The position numbers and the translations under genes are program-made. The notes below the pieces were generated by a model, which saw nothing but the letters and a program-made list of their open reading frames with translations, was not told the DNA's origin and did not search any database. Shown here piece after piece: positions 33,585 to 45,500 of a stretch of DNA of 64,000 nucleotides (within the stretch, counting starts at the first letter, position 1; the number at the start of each line of letters is the position of its first letter). Source of the DNA: Gamsiella multidivaricata (taxonomy: Eukaryota > Mortierellomycota > Mortierellomycetes > Mortierellales > Mortierellaceae); NCBI RefSeq assembly GCF_025024155.1, contig NW_026251710.1:1-64000 (forward strand). The letters run 5' to 3'.

Positions 33585-35946
33585 ATGGCAGCAATTCTGA
33601 GCGAAAGTTTAGGATATGGAATCGGCATGTCCTTTTTTTTTTTCCTGATCGTATTCGTTTTATTTTTATTTTTTTATTTTTTTATTTTTTTTTAATACAA
33701 TCCACTAACGGATGCGACTTCGTCTTTCTGATCTGCAACTATCATTTTTTTAGTGCTGGGCTTTGGTCTGGTATTTGCAGGTATCATGACACTCATCACT
33801 ATGATCCAAAAGCGCTTCTTGGGCGAGAAAATTACCTCGGAGGAGTATATGGCGGCTGGCCGAAGCGTCAAGACAGGCCTTGTTGCCTCAGCTGTCGTCT
33901 CCTCCTGGACCTGGGCTGCCACCCTGCTGCAGTCATCCTCTGTCGCATATAAGTACGGTATCTCTGGGCCTTTTTGGTATGCATCCGGAGCCAGCGTGCA
34001 GGTAAGCAGAAAGGCCAACACATAAAAATCGCACATATGTACTATGTCCCCTCGTCGGCCCTAATCATTGCATGGACCTGATGGCGCTCGGATTCTTTTT
34101 TGCATTTCGGATAGGTACTGCTGTTTTCTGTCCTCGCCATTGAGCTCAAGCGCAAGTGTCCCAACGCCCACACATTCCTCGAAATCATCTCGATCCGATA
34201 CGGTCGAAAGGCCCATTTTGTTTTCCTGTTCTTTGGTCTCCTCACCAACATCATCGTCAGCGCCATGCTCCTACTCGGAGGATCCGCTGTGGTGACGGCA
34301 CTGACGGGTATGAACACCATTGCCGCATGCTTTCTCCTGCCCCTGGGAGTCATCATCTACACGCTGTTCGGTGGTCTCAAGGCCACGTTTATCGCAGATT
34401 ACACGCACACAGTGGTGATCATGATCATCGTTCTACTCTTCAGCTTTACAGCGTATACGACGTCCGACCTTATTGGCAGCCCTGGAAAGATGTATGAACT
34501 CTTGCAGCAAACCGCGTCCTTACATCCCGTAGACGGAAACCACGAGGGAAGTTATCTGACGATGGCCAGCTCCCAGGGCTTGATGTTTGGGATCATCAAT
34601 TTGTGCTCGAACTTTGGAACGGTCTTTATCGATAACGCGTACTGGCAGCGAGCCATTGCAGCTTCGCCCCACTCTACTGTCAAGGCTTACTTGATCGGAG
34701 GCCTGTCCTGGTTTGCTATCCCCTTCACACTTGCGACCACTTTGGGCATCTCGGCTGTCGCACTCGAGTCCAACGAGCGTTTCCCCACCTTCCCCAACCG
34801 TATTTTGCCAAGCGACGTTTCGGCAGGATTGGTAGCTCCCAATGCTGCTGTGGCGTTGTTGGGGCACGGAGGTGCTGTTGCGGTGCTGCTGCTTGTGTTC
34901 ATGGCTGTCACCTCCGCAGCGAGCGCGGAGCTGATTGCAGTGAGCTCTATTTCTACCTTTGACGTTTATCGCACCTACATCAACCCCATGGCAACAGGAA
35001 AGCAGATCATTAGGGTCTCGCATGCTGTCGTGGTAGGATTCGGTATCATTATGGGGGTACTTGCCGTGATCCTGAAGGAGGCTGGCATCGATCTCGGATA
35101 CCTCTACTCGTTGGTATGTTTACGGCTAATATTGTAAGATTTCCGTGTCTTTCTCATTTTACTATTTGATCGCATAACTCACGCATGTTTTATCCCCGTT
35201 TCCAATGATAGATGGGAGTCCTGATCTCGTCTGCTGTCCTTCCCGTTACATTCTCACTCCTCTGGAAGAAGCAGAACGCCCTCGCAGCTTGTGTTGCCCC
35301 GATTGGAGGCCTCTTCATCTCGATTACGGCTTGGTTGGTTTGTGCAAAGCTTTACTCTGGCGAGATCACACTGGCGACTACGGCCACGGACCAGGCGATG
35401 TTGGCAGGCAACTTGGCGGCTCTGATTAGTGGAGGGGCTATCTCGGCAGTAATTTCGTGGATCAATCCTGACAACTATACGTTTGACGGCACACGTTCTT
35501 TGAGACAGGTTACGGACGACAGCAACTCGGCCGAGGCTCCTGGTAGTGACGACTCTTCTGAGGATGTGACAACGAGTGCGATGGTTGATGAAAAGAGGGG
35601 AGTCAAGGAAGCAACGACCGTCGAGGTAGCTAAACTCAAGGAAGGATGGGGCTTTGATGCAGAAGAGGATGCGAAATTGCGTAAGGCTTCGACGTTTGCC
35701 AGATGGAGTTCGAGCACGATGGCTGTAGTGCTGATACTACTGTGGCCACTGCCAATGTTCTTTTCGAAGTATGTGTTCTCGCGTGGGTTCTACACCGGAT
35801 GGGTAGTGCTCAGCATCATGTGGGCGATTTGCTCAACAATTGCGGTGACGATCTATCCGCTGTGGGAGTCGCGTTCGGCTATCGGCGTGGTCTTCAAGGG
35901 CTTGTACGAATCTGTGACACGCAAGCGGTCGACCTCGGCGGTGTAA
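33585..35946 (+). CDS. DUR3: DUR3-type urea/polyamine:proton or sodium symporter
   Basis: Exons 33585-33624, 33754-34001, 34115-35113 and 35212-35946 sum to 2022 nt (673 residues). The protein has about 15 membrane spans of the sodium:solute symporter family and the hallmarks of fungal Dur3: GYGIVLGFGLVFAG at the start, SSWTWAATLLQSS, NCS-like NLCSNFGTVFIDNAYWQR and AVTSAASAELIAVSS. Yeast Dur3 imports urea and polyamines at the plasma membrane and is controlled by nitrogen supply. A charged loop rich in Asp, Ser and Glu (about residues 545-600) precedes the last spans. The first intron must start with GC, not GT, to keep the frame. An AATAAA-type signal lies near 36045. Confidence 0.95.
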
Positions 35947-36476
35947 AGCATGGATGCAGCCCCAGTTCATGATGTACATATGATATCTAGTTCTGTCTCT
36001 ATGGCTCTACATCTGCAATCTCACTGCAGTCTCCACAGATGTAATAATAAACTAAGTGCTTGTCAACAGGGGTGTTGAGCGCACTGTCCATATCCACAAG
36101 GCAGATCCACAAATAGCACTCCCATTTCTAATATAGCGGCAACAAAGCAGTGTGCGCATGGGTCCATGGATGAATGCTTTGTTGGTTTGCTTGTCCTACA
36201 AACACATCTTTTTTGGTGTATTTGGAGGGAAATGAATCATATCCAACTGTGGATACGATATGCCAATATAAAAGGGTGCATTCTACGGATCCGCTCATTG
36301 TAAAAAGAGTCACTTTCTTATCTTTTATCTCCTCACTCCACTTCTCTTCGTTTTCTTCTCTCGCGTTGATTCCTCACACCCATCACACCCACCTCATCCA
36401 TCACTCACCATCACCTCCCCTGATCCACCTACACGTCCTTGATCTCTTTTTGTCTGTCTCGCTGTCCCACTTCACC
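35947..36476. other. Intergenic region between DUR3 and TPS2
   Basis: It holds the DUR3 3' end, the TATA element at 36267-36274 and a pyrimidine-rich leader for the next gene. Confidence 0.6.
36267..36274 (+). promoter_or_regulatory. TATA box, TPS2-like gene
   Basis: TATAAAAG lies about 200 bp upstream of the ATG at 36477. Confidence 0.55.
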
Positions 36477-38599
36477 ATGGCTGCACCCCTCCCTGCTTCG
36501 TCCTCCTTCTCCCACGCTGTTTACAACTCAAAGGTCGTGCCCCTCACCGACCTTCCGGAGACCGGTCAGATTATCCTCAGCACCAAGCCCCGTCTGATCA
36601 ACCTCACCCACCAGATCCCCTACGCCTGTACACTACTCGACAGAAAGGACTCCTCCAATCCGCCTGGGACAATCACCGGATCCACCACCACCACAGCAAG
36701 CTCAACCGCAGCATCTTCCTCGATCCACAGGCGATCATCCTGTATCGCATCCCACCCACATGCACTCCCCACACAAGACGCCGCGTCCACCTCTTCTTCT
36801 GCCACTGCTGGATCGTATCCCGAATGCGGCTGGACTATGGAGCAACGGCGGGGCCATTCTGCACTCTACTCTGGAGTCAAGTCGCTCAAAAGGGATCTGG
36901 AGACCATCCAGATTGGCTGGGTTGGTGAGATCGCTGATCAGGACGGGTACGTGGTTCCCTCCAAAAACCTAACAGAGTCACACAAGCAAGCCCTGCAGAA
37001 CGAACTTTGGCACAAGGAAAGGGTTGTACCCATCTTTATGGATGATAGTCGCGCAGCTGGTCATTACGAAGGATACTGCAAGACCGGCAAGTGCACATGT
37101 CATTTCTTGCTTTTCAGCTGCATCTCTCATAGGCCCAGGCTGATTGATCGTCGTCTTTTTTCTCGGAAGTAGTTCTCTGGCCACTCTTCCATTACATTCT
37201 CTGGGATGAGGCCACGGATGGCCGGATCGAGGAGAGGAACTGGGACGATTATGTGTTTGTGAACCAGCAATTTGCGAACGCCGTTGTGAAGCAGTATCAG
37301 CCCGGCGATATCGGTAAGACTATCAGGACAGACTAAGGTCACCCTTGTGAACGGACTCTTTTGGCTTGGATCTGGCCACTGATCTTGCTCATATCTTGCT
37401 CATGTGTCATCTATAGTGTGGATCCACGATTACCATCTCTTGTTGGTTCCTCATATGGTCCGGCAACAGCTCCCTTCTGCTGCTATCGGCGTCTTCATCC
37501 ACGCGCCCTTCCCTTCATCCGAGATCTTTAGATGTCTACCAAGTATGTCACCAGTCCAAAGGGACCGGCAGGACCATGAAAAAAGGGGGACTTTGAAAAG
37601 CTGGTGCATACCCGTATATTCACTCATTACTCTTCATGCTCCATGTCCATCCTCGTTTGAATGCGATTAGAACGCGTCGAAATTTTGAACGGACTTTTAG
37701 GAGCAAATCAAATCGGTTTCCAGGTACGAGTTCTGGCGTTATCAGGGTATCTTCACCTTGTTTGTTCTCATCTTGATGTATGACAATAACATTATGTTCC
37801 TACACTGGCTTTCTCTAGACATATTCATATGCCAGACACTTCATCAGCAGCTGCACTCGTGTCAATGGCTACGAATCAACACCTCGTGGCGTTGATGCCA
37901 TGGGTTCGACCGTGTGGGTCGGAACCTTTCCTATCGGAATTGATGCAGAGAGGGTCGAGCGTCAGCGCAAGGCACCCGAAGTGCTGCCAAAGATGGATGC
38001 CATTCGCAAGACCTACAAAGGAAAGCGTATTATCGTTGGGCGTGACAAACTGGATCTCGTTAAAGGCGTTCAACAAAAGCTCCAGGCCTTTGAAAAGTTC
38101 CTGAATGACTATCCTGAGATGCAAGGGGAGGTTGTTCTGATCCAGGTCACATCGCCACCGCTGGTCGAAAGCCCGAAACTGGAGGCTAAGATCGCCGAGT
38201 TGGTTGCTCATATCAACGGCACTTATGGATCACTCAATTTTACACCAGTGCACCACTATCACCAGCACATTGATCGAGATGAATACTATGCGTTACTTTC
38301 GGTGGCCGATATTGGGCTTATTACTTCAGTCAGAGACGGTATGAACACCACCTCGCTCGAATACATCATGTGCCAGTCTGAGAACCACGGGCCCCTTATT
38401 CTGAGTGAGTTCACAGGGACTGCCGGAAGTCTTGGCGGTGCATTGATGGTCAACCCATGGGACTATCAGGGCGTTGCGCGAGGTATCTACGATGCGCTGC
38501 ACCTCTCTAAGGAGGATAAGCGTGCTCGTCACAACGTAAGCTTCGTCGTCTTAGTTTTGCCATTATTGTGTCTTGTCAAAATCGCTAACCCAGGTACTC

Positions 38600-38634
<35 letters not shown>

Positions 38635-40107
38635 CATTTAACATATGGGCGACTCTTCTTTAGCAACTCTTGAACCACGTTCTTAGTCATACAGCTCAAA
38701 TTTGGGCGAAATCCTTTATCGCAGAACTAACTTTGCACGCGTGCACATGGGACCAGTCAACTCCGACGCCCTATCTCGACGTGAGCATTATTGTCGACAA
38801 GTATCACCGCGCAAAGAAGCGTCTGCTAATGTTCGACTACGATGTATGTCCATACTAGCTTGGGTCCCCCACGCTGTCAGGCACTATTGATGCACCTAAT
38901 GGCGTACTCAATGGCCGCAAGAATTGACACTCTCTTCTCTTCCTTGGAATTGATATTAGGGTACGTTGACCCCGATCAGAAAGACCCCGGGCGCAGCTGT
39001 CCCTCAGGAGCACATGTTAAAAGCCTTGGCTGCGCTTGCTGCCGACCCCAAAAACATTGTCTGGGTCATATCGGGTCGGGACCAGAAGGTCCTGGAGGAC
39101 TGGCTAGGCGGCGTCGAGAACTTGGGGTTCAGTGCTGAGCACGGCTCCTTCATGCGACAACCTGGCAGCAAGAAGTGGATCAACTTGACCGAGACTCTCG
39201 ACATGAGCTGGAAAACTGATGTGGCCGAAATCTTTACCTATTACACTGAACGCACTCAGGGTAAGGATCAGCTCAGGGCTTTGAAGCCGACATCCGAAGA
39301 ATCGCTGTTAATGCACAAGTATTTTTTGAGCTCATCGTTTTTTATCTTTGTGATGAAATAGGGTCCTTCATCGAGCATAAACGCTCCTCGTTGACGTGGC
39401 ATTATCGCTTGGCGGACCCAGAGTTCGGTGCTTTCCAGGCAAAAGAATGCCAGAATCATCTCGAGAACGCTGTACTTTCCAAGTTACCCGTTGAGATCTT
39501 GGTTGGCAAAAAGAACCTCGAGGTGCGCCCTACTATTGTCAACAAGGGGGAAATTGTTAAGCGTCTGTTAAGTCAGCATACAGATGTCGAATTTGTCATG
39601 TGCGCGGGTGATGATAAGACGGACGAGGACATGTTTAGGGCGCTGGCAGGAAGCAACAGCGCGCATGGCAGCATCCTTATCGGTGCTTCAGAGGATGCCA
39701 GCAGTTTACTGGAGCCCTACAGTCCCAATTTGGTCGCAGAAACCGCAGCCAAGATTGCAGAGGCGACGCTGACACATTCTCGAGAGCACTCACCCAACAC
39801 GAAACATAGTCGTTTGTCCATCAACGGTGGCCCTTTAGCCGTCCAGGACGAGTCGATCTTGAAGTTATCCGTGATGGTCTCTGGCGACGATACTGCGTCA
39901 TCTCTATCGGCCACTTCTTCTTCCACGGCGGCTATACTGGATTCCTCTGTGGAATCGCATGGGTCATCCTCACAGGCAGTTGGCAATGAGCATTTTTCGG
40001 TTACAATTGGACACGCGCTTAAGAAAACACTTGCCAACTGGCATGTCACAAGTCCCGAAGAGTTGATTCGCGTTCTCGGTATCCTTAGTGGCACTGTCGA
40101 TATCTAG
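36477..40107 (+). CDS. TPS2: Trehalose-6-phosphate synthase/phosphatase (TPS2-type)
   Basis: Eight exons: 36477-37086, 37173-37313, 37417-37542, 37671-37723, 37819-38535, 38664-38843, 38960-39260 and 39362-40107; total 2874 nt (957 residues). The N-terminal GT20 domain shows VWIHDYHLLLVP, GVFIHAPFPSSEIFRCLP and GRDKLDLVKGV. The C-terminal HAD phosphatase domain has DYDGTLTPI (catalytic Asp pair, split over an intron), SGRD and GDDKTDEDMFRA. An intact phosphatase motif points to the trehalose-6-phosphate phosphatase step of trehalose synthesis, as in yeast Tps2, whose GT20 domain is structural. The N-terminus carries a Ser/Thr/His-rich insertion (about residues 60-115) and the C-terminus a Ser-rich tail. 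The first intron has GC at its 5' end. Confidence 0.93.
38601..38634 (+). repeat. 34-nt poly-T tract in a TPS2 intron
   Basis: A pure T run lies in the intron 38536-38663, 29 nt upstream of the acceptor. Confidence 0.95.
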
Positions 40108-40464
40108 ACTTGTTCGGATCGATAGAATTGCGAACGTACTTGTATTAAAAGATATTTTGACTCTGAACAACAAGCCTAACAAGCCTGTTGTGCCTGAATA
40201 TATCCTTTTCCGGCAGATTTCTGAAGGCATAACGACGGCGCTAAGAGGGCGGACCAAACTCACCATATGAAAATAAGCTGATGAGATAACAAGCGATGAT
40301 ATCGAGTTCATTGCCCATTCACATCAGTCTCGCCTTGCTGACGCTTGTTTTCATCAGAACGCTCTAGTTCGATGCTCTATCGCATACTGCCTCTCGCAAC
40401 TAATGCCATCTGGTGGAAGATTTGAAGTCTAAAAAATATGGAATTTATTACTCATTCAATGCGT
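40108..40464. other. Convergent 3' flanks of TPS2 and the proton channel gene
   Basis: No coding sequence is seen; both neighbours end into this segment. Confidence 0.6.
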
Positions 40465-41106
40465 CTATACTTGATCAATGGTGTGTGCACGAAGGCGCTG
40501 GACTTCTTGCTGAGACTCCTGTAATTGCTGCTCGAGGTCTTTGATACGTGCGTGGAGCCGGATGACGTGTGCTTGGCTGTGCTCTGCAGTCTCAATGGCG
40601 ACAGTGCCGGTGAGCTTGATGATTCTCCAGAGACGGAAGATAATGAGTAAAGAACCAAGTTCCTGCTCAGCACCCTTCAAGAAGACCTCGAGTAAGAAGG
40701 AGATAATAATGATGAGAGCATCGAGAAGGTGGAGCACGCCATGAGGGGTGTTCTTCCAAAAGTAGCCAGGGCCAAAGGCAAAGGCCTTGAGGATGATTTC
40801 CAGCACGAAGAAGGTGACGATACCGAGCGATGCGTGGGCAAAGAGCTCAAGGACCCACTCTGCTTCCTTGCTGTTATCGAGTCCAAGCAGCGTGGCAGCA
40901 ATTTGACAGATGACAAGGAGGACATCAATCGCAGTCAGGACTAGGATGAGAATGTGCGCGCGATGGGACTCGATGATCTCGCCGACTTCGTGCCGTTTTG
41001 AGGACCAGTCAAACGAGTCCTGATCGCTCGGCCTTGAGGGAGTGTCGGCATGGTTGGCGTCCTGCTCGGAGGTGGGGATGGCGCCGTAAGCGGTTTGCTG
41101 TGCCAT
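40465..41106 (-). CDS. Voltage-gated proton channel (Hv1-like)
   Basis: Intronless, 213 residues, ATG at 41104-41106. A disordered acidic N-terminus is followed by four membrane spans with no pore domain. S1 contains LTAIDVLLVI, whose Asp aligns with the selectivity-filter Asp112 of human Hv1. S4 reads FRLWRIIKL, the Hv1 signature RxWRxxR with Lys in third place. S4 runs on into a C-terminal coiled coil (RIKDLEQQLQESQQEVQRL), the dimerisation element of Hv channels. Such channels carry protons out across the plasma membrane on depolarisation; fungal members are known. It is head-to-head with FCF1 and converges on TPS2. A truncated general ion-transport protein is less likely because the Asp, the S4 motif and the coiled coil are all present. 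Confidence 0.9.
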   Translation of the reverse strand: MAQQTAYGAIPTSEQDANHADTPSRPSDQDSFDWSSKRHEVGEIIESHRAHILILVLTAIDVLLVICQIAATLLGLDNSKEAEWVLELFAHASLGIVTFFVLEIILKAFAFGPGYFWKNTPHGVLHLLDALIIIISFLLEVFLKGAEQELGSLLIIFRLWRIIKLTGTVAIETAEHSQAHVIRLHARIKDLEQQLQESQQEVQRLRAHTIDQV

Positions 41107-41674
41107 AACGCGAAAAGAAGCAGAATGGAGTGGAGTGGAAAGAAGGGGCCTCTGTCTATTCAGTCAAGATGGTTTTTGTGAGCACAATTGTGATTCCTAT
41201 TGCGTGCGTGCCTTGTGCGATGCGATGGCGGTGCAACACAGCACAATCACCCCCCTGCACTCTGTGGATCAGATAAGGGCGTTCAGAGACAGCATTGAAT
41301 GGCACATAGTGGATATCATCCACATCCGCGGCGTCTATAGTATCCCATAACGCCTTTCTGGCGCCATGGCACCCAGAATCTTGCGCATCGCCTCCATATT
41401 TCACATCAAACTCGTGTATTTGGATGACATTAAGAATTACACAATCAATTTATGGAAGTTATCAATAAACCTCTGCTTTGTTTATTTTACAAAGTGGCTT
41501 GCACTCCTTTTTCTTTTTTATTAGGCATCGCCCTGCGCTTTCGCCCTGCCCTCCTCATTCAAACATCCTGACACATCAACATACCCTTCATACTTCTACT
41601 CGCCACTCAAAACTTGCAACCAAACAAACAAACAACCCCGATTATTCGAATCTAATCCGAAAAGAAATACAGAC

Positions 41675-42470
41675 ATGGTATGTCAGGACCGACGAACAAA
41701 ACGTAGGCAACGCTTCACACTCACTGGTTGGAATGATATCTTGACAAGAGCTTGTTGTCCGTTGCTTTCCTCCACCTGTAGGGCAAGACAAAAACCACCA
41801 AACAGTTCGCGCTCGTCAAGCGCATGATCAGCCCTAATGACGCTCGCCTCAAGGCTAACCAGGAAAAGCAGAAGAAGAAGGAGGAGGAAAAGGAAAAGAA
41901 GGCTGTCCGACACATGTAAGTTGCAGTCGCATTTGCCAGCCTGCATCCAATCCAGCTAATACCCTGTACTTTTTTCTCAACCCACATCTAAATTGATCTT
42001 AACTTCTCTTAACCAGTCCACAGGTAGCATCGTCCATGTTCTTCAACTACAACTCTGCACTGGGACCACCATACAGGATCTTGGTCGACACCAACTTTAT
42101 CAACTTCTCGATCCAGAATAAGATTGAGCTCGTCAAAGGAATGATGGACTGCTTGTACGCCAAATCGATTCCCTGTATTACCGATTGTGTCATGGCAGAA
42201 TTGGAGAAGCTCGGACCAAAGTTCAAGGTCGCGCTCAGGGTTGCACGGGATCCCAGGTTCGAGCGCTTACCCTGCACCCACAAGGGCACCTATGCGGATG
42301 ACTGTCTCGTCGAACGAGTGATGCAGCATAAATGCTATATTGTCGCCACATGCGATCGGGATCTCAAGCGGAGGGTAAGAAAGATCCCTGGTATCCCTAT
42401 CATGTATCTGTCGCAGCGCAAGTATACAATCGAGCGCTTGCCAGAAGCATACGGCGCACCAACAAACTAG
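41675..42470 (+). CDS. FCF1: rRNA-processing PIN-domain endonuclease FCF1/Utp24
   Basis: Three exons, 41675-41677 (the ATG alone), 41782-41915 and 42017-42470, give 591 nt (196 residues). The sequence follows yeast Fcf1 closely: basic N-terminus [16 protein letters not shown], then [10 protein letters not shown] and the PIN domain with [35 protein letters not shown] and [13 protein letters not shown], which supply the metal-binding acidic residues. Fcf1 acts in the small-subunit processome and cleaves pre-rRNA near the 18S 5' end. The first coding exon is only the start codon, and the donor GTATGT follows it directly. AATAAA lies about 20 nt after the stop. Confidence 0.95.
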
Positions 42471-42595
42471 TCCTCAGTTTTGCGTAACACAATAAAGGAA
42501 AAAAATATAATAGCTAACGCACATGCCTTCTAGGCAAAGGAACTATATCTCTATGGAAGCAGTAAGCTTTATTCTACTCTGCAGGTCTAAAGAAG

Positions 42596-45500
42596 TTAGA
42601 AGCACTCGTTTCGGTTGTAGCGTTTTTGCTTATCGTCATTTTCTCTCAGGAAGGTCAACAGTCGCTTCTTGTGGATCATGCCATAGTGCTCGCCGGCCTT
42701 GACTACGCACACGTATTTGATGCCCAGCTTGATAAAAAGCTCCATCACCAAATCCATTGACGAAAATAGACTGACTGCAAGCGGCGCCTATTGCACAGCA
42801 AACAATGAATCGAAGCATCATTATTATCTGTGCATTGTGTACAAAACAACATCACAAAATTCCAGTACCTGGTCAGTAAAGGGCGTAAAGTCCATGGTAT
42901 GGGCAGGATCGCGCAACAAATGAGAAGTTCCTGTGCTGCTGACACGACCATTGTTATGGGCATAGTGTCGTGAATAATCTTGAGAGACAAGGCCAGTATC
43001 CTCATCTACAAGAGAAACACCATCGCCGCCCCGGCTCCAGTGGGTACTGGTACTCTTGAAGCTCTTAAAGCTCTTATTGTCCGAGCGCGGCAACTGATCT
43101 AGACTGTCCTTGCTTGCGTGGAGCCGGTCCTTCCCAAAGAGAGCAAGGTCATCTCGAACCGGTTTATCGTGGCCTTGCATGTCGTTGTCATATTCGCTGT
43201 CGCCCCTCGACCGATTCTGCATCCACCTCTGTCTAGACCGCGAATTCATACGAGGCGAACTATCGTGGACCGGGGAGGCCGCCAGTCCAAGTCCTAATCC
43301 TAACTCCCTGTCGCGAACGCCGGCTTGCGTCTCTAGATCATTCAACGAAGTCATAATTTCTGTCGCAGGAACATTAGAGGACGCCCGGTTTCTGAAGATG
43401 CAGATGCACTCTGGATGCTTCTGTTCCGCCAGGCCTAAAGCGTGCTCTAGCTCATTGGATGCGATGTAGCCCACCAAAATGCCTCGATCCACGATAGGCA
43501 ATCCTCCGTCAGAGTAACCTGAGGCAGTCAGGATCTCGACCTTACGCCTCAGCGAGTCCACATCATTGACATCATTAACATCGATCGTATCCAGGTACTG
43601 ATCAGCGATATCGGCAGCCGTTCCAAACGTATTATAGTCCTTTTTACTGTCCAGATAAGGGTGCTCGTTCAAATCGATCAGCTTGTTGAAGAATGCGTCT
43701 GGTGAGAAAGCGTCGCCGACAAACTTGCCAATCATGACAGCCATCATGATAGGGAGAGCGTATGTCATTGCACCCGTGAGCTCAAACATGATAACGACGA
43801 GGGACACTGTCATGCGGGTTACACCCGATAAGCAGGCTGCCGCACCGATCATGGCATAGAGACCAGGGATGATGCAATCCATGCTGTCGCCCTCACATAC
43901 TTGAAAGATCTGGTGCTCCGGGTATTTGCTACATTGTCGGACGTCGTTCATACACAGTAAAAAAGTATAGAGAGTCAAAAAAAAAAAAAAAAAAAAGTCC
44001 TCAAACATCTTTACTCATATCCAGATTACGAGAAGAGCGTGTCTAGACACTTACGCGATGAGCCACTGAACGCCAAGCCCAACCATGCGCCCGAAAACTG
44101 CCCCCGCGACCATGGTGGGGATGAAGATGCCTCCTGGAACTTTGACACCAAAGGTGATGAAGTTGAGCGCGACTTTCATCACAAACACTTCTGCTAGGAG
44201 AAGAAAAATGGGATAGATCTGGTCGATTTGAACACTATAATAGATGTTAAGCACATTTGGAGTTAGCGGCCTGCACAAACATCAGCATAGTGACAAAGCA
44301 AGATGTGATAATATAAGATGCGGCCTGTAAACATCCACTTACGCGCACATGCCGTTCAGATTGTTATCAGGAGTACACTCGCTGTATAGGTTGGTCAAGA
44401 GCTGCAGCAGATTGACTCGAGTCCATGGATTGAGCCATTGTATGGCGCAAGTAATCAGGGTGACGATCACAACCTCCTGAACAGGGTGCCGACCAATCCA
44501 TGTTCTCGATCGAAAGCGAGAGTAGGACATGTGGAATTGGGAAAAGAGGGCTCCATAGACGCCCTTTAGTCACAGCGTTACAGACCCGAAAGAATACGTC
44601 AGTTATCAAAGTCATTCATAATGGTCATCGCAGCATTGTTTTGCGAGCTGTTAGACAATGCACTCTGGCTTACCCCGAACACGCTAATAAAGAAGAATGG
44701 TATGGATTCGAACAAGTGCCAATCTCTGTCATAGGTAACTTGGAAGAGCACTGTTTTTCCAACACGGTAAGGGTTGATCATCTATGAAGCCCAAATGCGT
44801 TAGGAAATAGGAATACAAAGTCTCAAAGAGACTCATGGCGCCCTAAAGGACGTTTTATATTATATACCTTTAGCACGACAGCTGAAGTCAGCGCACAAAA
44901 GTACGTGCGCCACATGGTTTTACTTGGAAAGTAATAGGATACTTCCTCAAGCGAGAATAAAACTCCGCCGATAGGGGCGCCAAAAGCAACGGCAACTCCA
45001 GATGCGGCAGCAGCGGACAGGATTTCCCTTCGTTTACCTAGGAAACATAAACATGAGAACTCTTTCAGGAACAGACGTCGAATAGATGAAAATATCGGGC
45101 TGAATCCATATGTGATCAATTTGGAAACCTACCGTCGTTGCGGTTGTACTTATCAAAGATGCGGCACACAATATTGCCCACGCAGCACGCAATATGGACA
45201 AGGGGACCTTGTTTGCCCATATTAAGTCCTGAAGCTACCATGAGGGGCTATAAATACGCATATTAGAACGCAATCGAGTAACAGACACCCAAGCAGCCAT
45301 GTAGGAGCAAACTTAGCATACAAGACCAATGAGTTTGATCATCAAGGTTCTGAATCCTAAAAATCCACGAATGACGAAACCTCCGAGGATCGTTTTTACT
45401 TCGGGGATGCCGGATCCAGCACCGAAATAGGCGATTTTCTTGGGTTGCGAAGCATCAAGAACCGACTCCATTGTGTTCCTGGATGCGGAGGTAGAGATTC

